Source: JALRAP01 sp046340555 (GTDB lineage: Bacteria > Bacteroidota > Bacteroidia > AKYH767-A > OLB10). From it: DNA of 64,000 nucleotides. This document shows positions 36,058-44,455 of this stretch, in pieces (the stretch's first letter is position 1; every line of letters begins with the position of its first letter). The DNA lies in the NCBI GenBank assembly GCA_046340555.1, contig JBKDSL010000006.1:1-64000 (forward strand), written 5' to 3'. The notes under the pieces were generated by a model. The model was not told the origin of the DNA. It worked only from the letters and a program-made list of their open reading frames with translations, and did not search any database. The translations under genes were made by a program, and so were the position numbers.

Positions 36058-37206
36058 ATGAAAGCTAAGATTTTAGTCATAGTATATAACCTGGATCGTG
36101 CTTTGGAGCATGAATGGTTTGTTCAGCTGATGGACCGTACGATTTATGATATCCATTTTGCTTTGATTCGAAAAGGTGACGGCTTTTTGGCTGGTTTCTT
36201 GGAAAAAGAAGGCATACCGGTTTATCGATTCGGCTATTCAGGTAAAAAAGATTTGCCAATGCTTTCATGGCAATTATTTAGGTTAATCAAGCGTGAGCGT
36301 TTTCAAATCGTACATGCACATTTGTTTGAAGCTTCCATAACAGGGATTTTGGGTGCATGGATGGCAAGAACACCCATTCGTATAGTTACTCGGCATCATT
36401 CGGATTTTCATCACGTCAACAGTCGATTAGCGGTTTTGTTGGATCGGATGGTTAATAAACTAGCTACGCATATTGTTGCTGTTTCCAAAAATGTGCAGCG
36501 AATCCTGATTGATTGGGAGGGAGTCAATACCGAAAAGGTAATTTGTATTCCACATGGTGTTAATTTGTCGACCTTCGGACATAAGGCGGTGTCGTCAGAA
36601 CGAATTGACGCAGTCCGTTCCAAATTGAAAATTGGCTCTGATTTTAAAGTGGTTGGTGTTGTTAGCAGGTTCATTGAGTGGAAGGGAGTGCAGTACATTA
36701 TTCAGGCATTCAAAATGTTGCTAAATGCAAAACCGGATACCGTCTTGGTATTGGCAAATGCTTTAGTTCCATTCAAGGAGGATGTTTTGGAGCTTTTGAA
36801 GGAGCTTCCCGTGTCATCTTATCGTTTGGTTGAGTTTGAGAAGGATATACCGGCCCTTTATTTGAATTTTGACTGCTTTGTACATGTGCCAGTTTCCGCT
36901 ACTTCGGAAGCTTTCGGTCAAACGTACATTGAGGCATTGGCCTCGGGAATTCCATCAGTCGTTACCATCAGTGGCGTTGCGTTGGAATACGCTCAAAACC
37001 GAGTCAATTGCCTTGTGGTGCCCCATAGGGATGCTGAGGCTGTTTATAAGGCTGTTTGCTCAATTTTTGACAATACAATTGATGTGATGGGGATGGTGGA
37101 AGAGGGGGGCAAAGTGGCTGAAAAGGGGTATGACTACCGCAAAAAATACGATTCTTTGGATAAACTCTATTCAGATTGTTTGCGGCATTTGGAGAGCAAA
37201 ATGTAA
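36058..37206 (+). CDS. Glycosyltransferase family 4 protein
   Basis: A 382-residue GT-B glycosyltransferase. N-terminal domain: IVHAHLFEASITGILGAWMA and RIVTRHHSDFHH, then IVAVSKNVQRIL and VICIPHGVNLSTFG at the hinge. C-terminal domain: VVGVVSRFIEWKGVQYIIQAF, and the donor site SATSEAFGQTYIEALASGIPSVVT with its two glutamates (E-x7-E). The retaining mechanism follows from the family. ATG follows the upstream TGA with no gap. Confidence 0.92.
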   Translation: MKAKILVIVYNLDRALEHEWFVQLMDRTIYDIHFALIRKGDGFLAGFLEKEGIPVYRFGYSGKKDLPMLSWQLFRLIKRERFQIVHAHLFEASITGILGAWMARTPIRIVTRHHSDFHHVNSRLAVLLDRMVNKLATHIVAVSKNVQRILIDWEGVNTEKVICIPHGVNLSTFGHKAVSSERIDAVRSKLKIGSDFKVVGVVSRFIEWKGVQYIIQAFKMLLNAKPDTVLVLANALVPFKEDVLELLKELPVSSYRLVEFEKDIPALYLNFDCFVHVPVSATSEAFGQTYIEALASGIPSVVTISGVALEYAQNRVNCLVVPHRDAEAVYKAVCSIFDNTIDVMGMVEEGGKVAEKGYDYRKKYDSLDKLYSDCLRHLESKM

Positions 37207-37218
37207 TTTTGAGGGTAA

Positions 37219-38304
37219 ATGTCAGGAGCAGCACAATATGGCCATACAAATGGGAGTCAGCCTTTGGTTTCCGTCCTGATGCCGTGTTATAATGCTGAGG
37301 CGTTTCTTGTTGAAGCACTGGATTCCATATTGAGTCAAACCTACCGGAATTTGGAGGTTTTATTGATAGACGACGGATCCAAGGATCAAACGAAGCATAT
37401 TATTTTGGATTACGCGCAACGAGATTCCCGCATCAAACCTGTTTTTAATGAGTCAAACATGGGATTGATACGCACTTTGAACAAAGGCTTGGACTTTTCT
37501 TCAGGTGAGTATGTTGCCCGTATGGACGCAGATGATGTGTCGCTTCCAAACAGAATCGAAACATTGGTTAATGTTTTAGAAGGCGACAAGTCCCTTGACC
37601 TTGCCTCTGCGGGGTGTTATTCATTGTCTGAATCGGGTCGCAAAATGTCGCGCGTATACCCTAAGGCTTGCACCCCAATGGGTTTGAAATTCGTTTGTTT
37701 TTTCAGTACTCCTGTGTTGCACCCATGTGTTGTTTTTCGCAGATCATTGATGATTGACGATCGTTTTGATGAGGAATACCTGCATTCGGAGGATTATGAG
37801 ATTTTCAGCAGGTTGCTGCTTAAAGGGAAGCGTTTCGTGAATATTGATGAGCCGTTGTACATGCTTCGCAAAAACTTCCAAAGTGTTTCTCATAAATTCG
37901 AATCCATTCAGATATCGACTCATAATCGAATTTCTTTCAGGAACCTACACGATTATTTTTCCTGTCAATATGATTACTTCGTTCAACGGGTAATGATAAA
38001 TCGAATCAACTTCAGCGTTACTCCTGAATTGCTTCGCTGTTCCATAACAAACCTTCGTAAGTTGCGTGATGAGTTTATTAAACGTGAAAATCCTACAGTA
38101 GAGGAGGTTTCTGATATTGACGGCTTTTTGACTGAACAGTTCATAGACGTCCATTTGCAATCACTTAAAAACTCGCATGGTCTTCTTAAGCTATTCCATA
38201 TGGTAAGCTGTATAGCCAATGCCCGAGTTTTTCTTACTCTAAGAGGAAGACGTTATATGGGATCCAAAACCTGGATCAAAAGGAAGCCAAGTCAATCCAG
38301 CTGA
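37219..38304 (+). CDS. Glycosyltransferase family 2 protein
   Basis: A 361-residue protein with a GT-A fold. It begins VSVLMPCYNAEAFLVEALDSILSQTY, then VLLIDDGSKDQT, and the metal-binding DXD at YVARMDADDVSLPNRI near residue 110. The HSEDYEIFSRLLLKG block near 190 gives the catalytic-base region. The C-terminal 120 residues are helical and basic, probably membrane-associated. It inverts the sugar linkage; the donor is not readable. Last gene of the export operon, 2 nt before rdgB. Confidence 0.92.
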   Translation: MSGAAQYGHTNGSQPLVSVLMPCYNAEAFLVEALDSILSQTYRNLEVLLIDDGSKDQTKHIILDYAQRDSRIKPVFNESNMGLIRTLNKGLDFSSGEYVARMDADDVSLPNRIETLVNVLEGDKSLDLASAGCYSLSESGRKMSRVYPKACTPMGLKFVCFFSTPVLHPCVVFRRSLMIDDRFDEEYLHSEDYEIFSRLLLKGKRFVNIDEPLYMLRKNFQSVSHKFESIQISTHNRISFRNLHDYFSCQYDYFVQRVMINRINFSVTPELLRCSITNLRKLRDEFIKRENPTVEEVSDIDGFLTEQFIDVHLQSLKNSHGLLKLFHMVSCIANARVFLTLRGRRYMGSKTWIKRKPSQSS

Positions 38305-38306
38305 TC

Positions 38307-38906
38307 ATGTCAAATGTTGAACTGATTTTTTGCAGTGGGAACAGCCATAAGGCTTCGGAAATGCAATTATTGATGCCCCCATGGCTGCAAGTAAAATCGA
38401 TGCGAGAAGTTGGCGTTGTTGAGGAAATCATAGAAGACGGATTAACCTTCACCGAAAATGCTTTGATAAAGGCCAGGTATGTGGCTCGTAAAACAGGACT
38501 TTCGGTTTTCTCTGATGATTCGGGGTTAGTAGTTGATGCGTTAAATGGTGGTCCAGGAATTTTTTCAGCCAGATTCGCTGGTGAAAACGCCTCCTCCGCT
38601 GCAAATGTCCAAAAGCTTTTGAAGGAGCTTAATGATGAAACCAATCGAAAGGCTCATTTTATTTGTGTTATAGTATTGATATACAAAGGGAAAGAAGTGG
38701 TGTTTGAGGGGAGGGTTGATGGGGTCATCGCACAAGCAGTAGCGGGCGCAGGTGGATTCGGTTATGACCCTGTTTTCATCCCTGATGGCAATCATCTAAC
38801 CTTTGCTGAGCTGGATGCGGCTGTAAAAAATAAGATCAGCCATAGGGCTCAAGCCGTAAAAAAGATGATTGATTGGCTTGTATTGGCACGGGTTGAAAAA
38901 GCATAG
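38307..38906 (+). CDS. rdgB: Non-canonical purine NTP pyrophosphatase (RdgB/HAM1)
   Basis: A 199-residue cytosolic enzyme that hydrolyses dITP, XTP and similar nucleotides to monophosphates. Motifs: FCSGNSHKASEMQ at the N terminus (family S/T-x-N-x-x-K), the metal site VFSDDSGLVVDALNGGPGIFSARFAG, GGFGYDPVFIPDG, and NKISHRAQA. Length matches the family. Two nt after the glycosyltransferase, so probably transcribed with it. Confidence 0.96.
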   Translation: MSNVELIFCSGNSHKASEMQLLMPPWLQVKSMREVGVVEEIIEDGLTFTENALIKARYVARKTGLSVFSDDSGLVVDALNGGPGIFSARFAGENASSAANVQKLLKELNDETNRKAHFICVIVLIYKGKEVVFEGRVDGVIAQAVAGAGGFGYDPVFIPDGNHLTFAELDAAVKNKISHRAQAVKKMIDWLVLARVEKA

Positions 38907-38983
38907 TATTGGGCGTCGACACCAACGTGTTTATATCTTGAATTTTCAGAGGTGGGCTGGGCCTGTAAACACCTGCTTTTTGT

Positions 38984-38991
38984 TAACTTTG
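38984..38991 (+). promoter_or_regulatory. -7 promoter element directly before the ligase gene
   Basis: TAACTTTG matches TAnnTTTG but ends only 7 nt before the ATG at 38999. If used, the mRNA leader is at most a few nucleotides. No canonical -33. Confidence 0.4.
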
Positions 38992-38998
38992 TTGCAGG

Positions 38999-41707
38999 AT
39001 GAAAATCAGAGTAGGAGTCGTTTTTGGAGGTACATCAATGGAGCGGGAAATCTCCTTTGCTGGAGGGCGTACGGTTTACGATAATCTTGATAAGTCCCTT
39101 TTTGAAGCAATTCCGATTTTCATTGACTCATTCAATAATCTGATTATCCTTGATTGGGAGTATATTTACAAAGGAAGTATTCGGGATTTTTATCCGCCTT
39201 TTAACAAGGTCGAGCATTCGTCAAATGGTTATCAGGTTTATGCCGAATCTTTAGGCGATTTGGATCCGCCATCACAATTGAGTCTTACATCAAAACTAGG
39301 TACTCGTATTGAGCCCTCGACATTGACTTCTTTGATCGATTTTGCATTCCTGTGCTTGCATGGAACAAATGGAGAAGATGGTCGCATTCAAGGAATGTTA
39401 GAGTTTTACGGAGTGCCTTATTCTGGCACTGGAATTTTTTCCTCGGCTGTTGGGATGAATAAGCATTTGCAAAAGGACTTGATGGCTAGGTATGGTTTCA
39501 AGGTGCCTGAATTCACTTCAATCGACCGACAAACTTGGCTGTCGATTTCCGACCGTGATTCGATGATGAAGTTAATTGCAGGTAAAGTTGGAGCTCCTTT
39601 TGTTGTCAAGTCTGCTAACCAAGGTTCATCCATTGGAGTCTCTTTTGTTGATGGGTTGGACGCCGATGCCTTTGGAAACGCTGTAGATCGATCCTTCTTC
39701 ATAAGGAGAATTAAAAGATCTTTCTGGACAGAACTCAACCATCAGCAAAAGGTTGAATATGTCAGGACTCTTTCAGATATACGCGAAGGAATCGGATTGC
39801 CGTTGATTATCTCCGGTAAGGTGATTTATCATCCTGAAGAGCTGTTATCGAATTTGAATCAACTATTCTCAGAGCAAGGCGATGAATACCTGTTGGAGGC
39901 TTTGGATAGTGAGCAGACGGTTTTGTTCGAGCGGTTCATTAAAGGCAAGGAGTTTTCATGTATTGTAATTGATGGTTTGCAAGGTGAGCCAATAGCATTG
40001 CCACCAACAGAGATCAGAAAGGGCTCGGAGGTTTATGATTACAGATCCAAATATCTACCTGGGCTTTCTCGTAAGATTACACCAATAGATCTGCCAACGG
40101 AATCCATTGGGCAAATCAGGGAATCTTGCTGCAGGCTGTTTGAGTCATTGGGCTTTGGTGTTTATGCTCGCATAGATGGATTTTTCTCTGCTGAAGGAGA
40201 AATATTCTTAAACGACCCAAATACTACATCCGGGATGCTTCCATCATCCTTCTTTTTCCATCAGGCGGCAGAAATCGGATTGACTCCATCACAGTTTATC
40301 ACTTTCATCATACACCGATCATTGCGGCGTAGGGAAGTTGGTTCAAATGATTTGAGGAAAAGTCTTGGTTTAATTCAAAGTCTGGAAAGGTCTTTGCATG
40401 AATGCAAAAAGTCCTCCAATTCGAAAAAACGTATTGCGGTGATTTTGGGTGGCTACTCTTCTGAAAGGCACATCTCTGTTGAAAGCGGGCGGAACATATT
40501 CGAGAAACTATCTTCATCTGAAAAATACACGCCGATTCCTTTGTTTCTTTCAGGCGATAGTGCATCTCATAAGCTTCATGTTATTCCAATTAACATTTTG
40601 CTCAAAGACAATGCAGACGATATAAGGGAGAAGGTTTTGCATTTTGACAGGCATCCTGTGTTGCAGGATATCATAGATGAGTGTAATGAGATCACTGAAT
40701 TGTTTTCTGACGGCAACGCGTTGAAGCCTCCTTTTGAGATTGCCTATGCAGAGCTTCCTAGCATGGTTGATGGTGTTTTCATCGCATTGCATGGTAGACC
40801 TGGTGAGGATGGTGAAGTTCAATCCCATCTTGATCGCGTTTGTCTACCTTATAACGGGTCTGGACCTGCTTCATCAAAAATCACCATTGACAAATTTGAA
40901 ACCAATGAGATTTTGATGTCTAATGGGGTTCATGCTGCCAAGCATATGGTTCTTCTTGGCAACGATTGGCGCAAAGACCCTTCTCGTTTCGAGGATATCG
41001 TTTTGGAGTCATTCAATTATCCGATAATCGCTAAACCTGTTGATGATGGTTGTAGCTCTGCTGTCAAGATCATCCGCAATAGCGCCCAATTGCACGCGTT
41101 TTGCGAGTTGATTTTCAGGGAAGTTGATGAACTGCTGATTCCGGCATCAGAAATTCTGAAAATCAAGCCTAAAGAGGAGTTCCCAAGAAAAGATCGCTTC
41201 CTTGTTGAAGAATTGATTTCAAAATCTGAAGCAGATAGGTTTTTGGAGATTACGGGAGGACTGATGACCTTCTATGCTGCCAATGGAGAACTTCGATACG
41301 AGGTGTTCGAGGCTTCCGAGGCATTGTCTGAAGGAGATGTGTTGTCTTTGGAGGAAAAGTTTCTTGCGGGTCAAGGTCAAAATATCACTCCTGCACGGTA
41401 CAGTTCAGATCCGATTGAAAACAAAAGAATTTCAGCTGAAGTAAAAAAAGTTCTTGAACATACTGCAAAAGTGTTGAATGTTGAAGGGTATGCTCGAATA
41501 GACGCTTTTGTCAGGATATTTCGAGATGGGAAAGTGGAGGTTTTGGTCATCGAGGTAAATTCATTACCAGGAATGACGCCAGCCACGTGTATATTCCATC
41601 AGGCGGCAATCAATGATTATAAACCATTCGAATTTATCGACAAACTTATTGATTTCGGCATACAACGCAATCAGCGACTCCCCAATCAAACGGGTTCCAG
41701 GAAATGA
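38999..41707 (+). CDS. ddl: Tandem D-alanine--D-alanine ligase (two ligase modules)
   Basis: 902 residues, against about 300-370 for ordinary Ddl. Both halves are Ddl-like. Module 1 (about 1-455): VGVVFGGTSMEREISFAGGR, HGTNGEDGRIQG at 121-132, ATP-grasp VKSANQGSSIG at 203-213, YDYRSKYLPG at 346-355, ARID at 390-393, and DPNTTSGM where E-x-N-T/S-x-x-G-M is expected; it has an extra segment of about 80 residues after 218. Module 2 (about 477-902): IAVILGGYSSERHISVESGR, HGRPGEDGEVQ at 598-608, AKPVDDGCSSA at 678-688, ARIDAF at 832-837 and the canonical EVNSLPGMTPAT at 852-863, but no YDYxxKY. The enzyme makes the D-Ala-D-Ala end of the peptidoglycan precursor. Downstream gene overlaps by 4 nt. 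Confidence 0.92.
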   Translation: MKIRVGVVFGGTSMEREISFAGGRTVYDNLDKSLFEAIPIFIDSFNNLIILDWEYIYKGSIRDFYPPFNKVEHSSNGYQVYAESLGDLDPPSQLSLTSKLGTRIEPSTLTSLIDFAFLCLHGTNGEDGRIQGMLEFYGVPYSGTGIFSSAVGMNKHLQKDLMARYGFKVPEFTSIDRQTWLSISDRDSMMKLIAGKVGAPFVVKSANQGSSIGVSFVDGLDADAFGNAVDRSFFIRRIKRSFWTELNHQQKVEYVRTLSDIREGIGLPLIISGKVIYHPEELLSNLNQLFSEQGDEYLLEALDSEQTVLFERFIKGKEFSCIVIDGLQGEPIALPPTEIRKGSEVYDYRSKYLPGLSRKITPIDLPTESIGQIRESCCRLFESLGFGVYARIDGFFSAEGEIFLNDPNTTSGMLPSSFFFHQAAEIGLTPSQFITFIIHRSLRRREVGSNDLRKSLGLIQSLERSLHECKKSSNSKKRIAVILGGYSSERHISVESGRNIFEKLSSSEKYTPIPLFLSGDSASHKLHVIPINILLKDNADDIREKVLHFDRHPVLQDIIDECNEITELFSDGNALKPPFEIAYAELPSMVDGVFIALHGRPGEDGEVQSHLDRVCLPYNGSGPASSKITIDKFETNEILMSNGVHAAKHMVLLGNDWRKDPSRFEDIVLESFNYPIIAKPVDDGCSSAVKIIRNSAQLHAFCELIFREVDELLIPASEILKIKPKEEFPRKDRFLVEELISKSEADRFLEITGGLMTFYAANGELRYEVFEASEALSEGDVLSLEEKFLAGQGQNITPARYSSDPIENKRISAEVKKVLEHTAKVLNVEGYARIDAFVRIFRDGKVEVLVIEVNSLPGMTPATCIFHQAAINDYKPFEFIDKLIDFGIQRNQRLPNQTGSRK

Positions 41708-42528
41708 ATGACCTACGAGCTTTCATATCTTCAAAACACTTTGGAAGGCTTTTGCTTTACGGTATTGGCGCATTAGTGCTTTTTTATGGTGGCATTTATC
41801 TGTGGCTTGGTATATATACCCGGCATGGGGATTTCATCAAAGTTCCTGATTTGACAAACAAAAGCCTTGCCGATATTAGAGACCAATTGGAAGATGAGGG
41901 CTTTAAAATCGAAATAAGTGATTCTTCCACGTATGACTCAAAAAAGCAACCTGGGATAATATTGGATCAAGATCCAGCACCAGGATCACTTGTGAAAGAA
42001 GGTCGGAGGCTATATTTTACCATAACTCGCAAAAATCCGCCGGAGGTAATGTTGCCGGATTTAATCGATAACTCCTTGCGTCAGGCGGAGTCCACGTTAC
42101 GTTCATTCGGCTTGGTGCGTGGCGAATTGATTCCTAGGCCTGATATTGCCGAAAATGCTGTATTGGAAATGCAGATCAACGGGAAAAAAGCAGAGGCTGG
42201 AACTAAGGTAGACAAAGGAACTGTCGTAGATTTGGTAATTGGCCAAGGTCTTGAAATTAGTCGAGTGCTTTTGCCAAACTTATATGGCCTTACGTTTCAG
42301 GAGGCTTTGTATGTTTTGCAAACATCAGGTTTAAAGCCCGGCCTTACCTTGTTCGATGCTTCAGTGGTAGACTCCATGAATTGCAAAGTATACAGGCAAA
42401 ACCCGCAGTTTCGCATACAAGAATCAGTGCTGAGTGGTGAATCCGTTGATTTGTTTATGACCGAGTCTGAAGATATCCTGAATTCAAATTACATTAATCC
42501 CAATGCCGATGAGGAAGAAATTGAATAA
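41704..42528 (+). CDS. Membrane-anchored PASTA-domain protein
   Basis: A 274-residue protein with one N-terminal transmembrane helix (LLLYGIGALVLFYGGIYLWLG) and three PASTA domains: FIKVPDLTNKSLADIRDQL, VMLPDLIDNSLRQAESTL and VLLPNLYGLTFQEALYVL, each of about 70 residues, facing the periplasm. PASTA domains bind peptidoglycan fragments or serve as spacers in Ser/Thr kinases and penicillin-binding proteins; there is no kinase or transpeptidase domain here. Overlaps the ligase gene by 4 nt (ATGA), so the two are coupled and probably linked to cell-wall growth. Confidence 0.92.
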   Translation: MNDLRAFISSKHFGRLLLYGIGALVLFYGGIYLWLGIYTRHGDFIKVPDLTNKSLADIRDQLEDEGFKIEISDSSTYDSKKQPGIILDQDPAPGSLVKEGRRLYFTITRKNPPEVMLPDLIDNSLRQAESTLRSFGLVRGELIPRPDIAENAVLEMQINGKKAEAGTKVDKGTVVDLVIGQGLEISRVLLPNLYGLTFQEALYVLQTSGLKPGLTLFDASVVDSMNCKVYRQNPQFRIQESVLSGESVDLFMTESEDILNSNYINPNADEEEIE

Positions 42529-44446
42529 ATCGCTTTTATCGTTTTTTGTTACATTGGCTTTTATCCTGCCTCACACCGCTTTTGCTCAACAGGGTATTGC
42601 CAAGAATGAGCGTATCGTCCCACTCAAAGGGAATGGCGTATTACAACGATTGACCTATGATGCCAGCGTTTTGCGAACATCCACCTCAGTCTTGGATACA
42701 TTGGAGCTGCCATTCTTTGATGATTTTTCAAGGGAATCAGCTTGGCCTAATTCAACAATGTGGAGTGACAGCAGTGTGTATGTCAATTATGGATTCGGGA
42801 TAAACCCACCCACAGTTGGATGTGCTACCTTCGATGGCTTGGATAAGTTTGGAAATGCATACAATAATGTGAATGCGGGTGCGGCTGGATTGTGTGACGT
42901 GTTTACATCCAAGCCGTTGGATTTGTTTGATGACGAGAATGGGGTTCCCTATCTTTCCAGCGATAGTCTGTTTTTTGTGTTTTATTATCAACGTAAGGGT
43001 AGGGGTGACAACCCCGAGGCTACAGACTCTTTGTCTCTTCAGTTTTTTAATGTTGCAAACCAAACTTGGCAATCTGTTTGGTCCGCTAATGGCACTTCAG
43101 CCGGTGATACTGTTTTCACAAAAGTTAGGATATCCATAAACAATCCAGTATTTCGTCAAACAGGTTTTAAGTTCCGATTCAGGAATTTCGGGTCACAAAA
43201 TGGAATGCTCGATATTTGGAATGTCGACTATGTATATCTGAATAAGTTTCTACCTCCAGACTATGATTTGATACGGGATTACGCTTTCGTTAATCAGGGT
43301 TTTTCTTTGATCAATGGTTATTCTGCCGTGCCATGGGTTCATTATAATGGTCTTTCATCTAGCCAAAAAATAAATTTGATCGACAATTCAGCCCAGTTAT
43401 TGGTTCGAAATAATAATGATGGAAGTCCCTTTCCTTTAAGTGTATCAGGTAAGATCGTGAGCCGAACTGGAAATCAAACACAGCTTTTTGGAGGTGGAGG
43501 AGCCAACAGTATCATTATTCCTTCAAATACCAATACGGTACCCCCTTCCAGTTACACTCCATCAGTTTTTTTTGATGATTTAAGTGCTGTTGATCAAACT
43601 TATTTTGATGCGGTTTATTCGCTTGGTCAAACATCAGGAGGTATTCCTGACGATTTTACTATCAATGACACACTCGTTCATAGGCAACATTTTTACGATT
43701 ACTATGCCCACGATGATGGTTCAGCCGAACTTGCTTACGGTATCAATGGAATAAATGCCAAACTTGCTTATCGCTTTGATTTGCTTCAAGGCGACACATT
43801 ACGTGGGATCAATATGTTTTTTGCCCAATCCGGCACAAGCGTTGCTTCTCAACAATTTCGCTTAGCCATATGGTCTGGCAACGCTTCAGGACCCCAGGGA
43901 AACCCTGTTTATGAGAAATTCAATCAAACACCAATGTACGTCGATAGTTTGAATAAGTTCAAAACCTATATAACCGATCCGGTTTATTTGACTGCCGGCA
44001 CTTGGTATTTTGGCTTTATTCAAAACAACTCGGTTTTATTAAATATTGGCTTGGATATTAATACACTAGCCGATCCTTCCAAAAAATACTTCAACACATC
44101 AGGGAATTGGGTGCAGTCGCAATTGCCAGGTATGTGGATGATTCGTCCAGTTTTCAGTGGCCTAGAGCTTTACACGTCCAATACTTCGGTGGTGGAGCAG
44201 ATAACTCCATTGAATATATATCCAAATCCTGCTGATGATTATTTTCTTGTTCAATCAACTCTATCAACTTGCTGTAGTTCTATGTTGGAAATCATGGATA
44301 TTTCAGGACGCTTGGTTTACAAAACTGATAATATTGTTAGTCCTGTAATTGTTTCGGATCTGGCCAATGGCACTTACATGGTTCGTGTTTCCGATTTTGG
44401 GAATGGTACGATTCGATTAGCAAGGCTTGTAGTGCAACATCCTTGA
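42503..44446 (+). CDS. T9SS-secreted protein with C-terminal type A sorting domain
   Basis: A 647-residue protein. Signal peptide (SLLSFFVTLAFILPHTAFAQ) at the start, a beta-rich body without a recognised enzymatic motif, and a C-terminal Por sorting domain of about 80 residues: LNIYPNPADDYFLVQ, LEIMDISGRLVYK, ending LARLVVQ. The domain sends proteins through the type IX secretion system and is cleaved. Two ATGs (42503 and 42509) are possible; both lie inside the end of the PASTA gene, giving a 20-26 nt overlap. Tight coupling to cell-wall genes is unusual for secreted cargo. Confidence 0.88.
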   Translation: MPMRKKLNKSLLSFFVTLAFILPHTAFAQQGIAKNERIVPLKGNGVLQRLTYDASVLRTSTSVLDTLELPFFDDFSRESAWPNSTMWSDSSVYVNYGFGINPPTVGCATFDGLDKFGNAYNNVNAGAAGLCDVFTSKPLDLFDDENGVPYLSSDSLFFVFYYQRKGRGDNPEATDSLSLQFFNVANQTWQSVWSANGTSAGDTVFTKVRISINNPVFRQTGFKFRFRNFGSQNGMLDIWNVDYVYLNKFLPPDYDLIRDYAFVNQGFSLINGYSAVPWVHYNGLSSSQKINLIDNSAQLLVRNNNDGSPFPLSVSGKIVSRTGNQTQLFGGGGANSIIIPSNTNTVPPSSYTPSVFFDDLSAVDQTYFDAVYSLGQTSGGIPDDFTINDTLVHRQHFYDYYAHDDGSAELAYGINGINAKLAYRFDLLQGDTLRGINMFFAQSGTSVASQQFRLAIWSGNASGPQGNPVYEKFNQTPMYVDSLNKFKTYITDPVYLTAGTWYFGFIQNNSVLLNIGLDINTLADPSKKYFNTSGNWVQSQLPGMWMIRPVFSGLELYTSNTSVVEQITPLNIYPNPADDYFLVQSTLSTCCSSMLEIMDISGRLVYKTDNIVSPVIVSDLANGTYMVRVSDFGNGTIRLARLVVQHP

Positions 44447-44455
44447 TTTGTTTTG

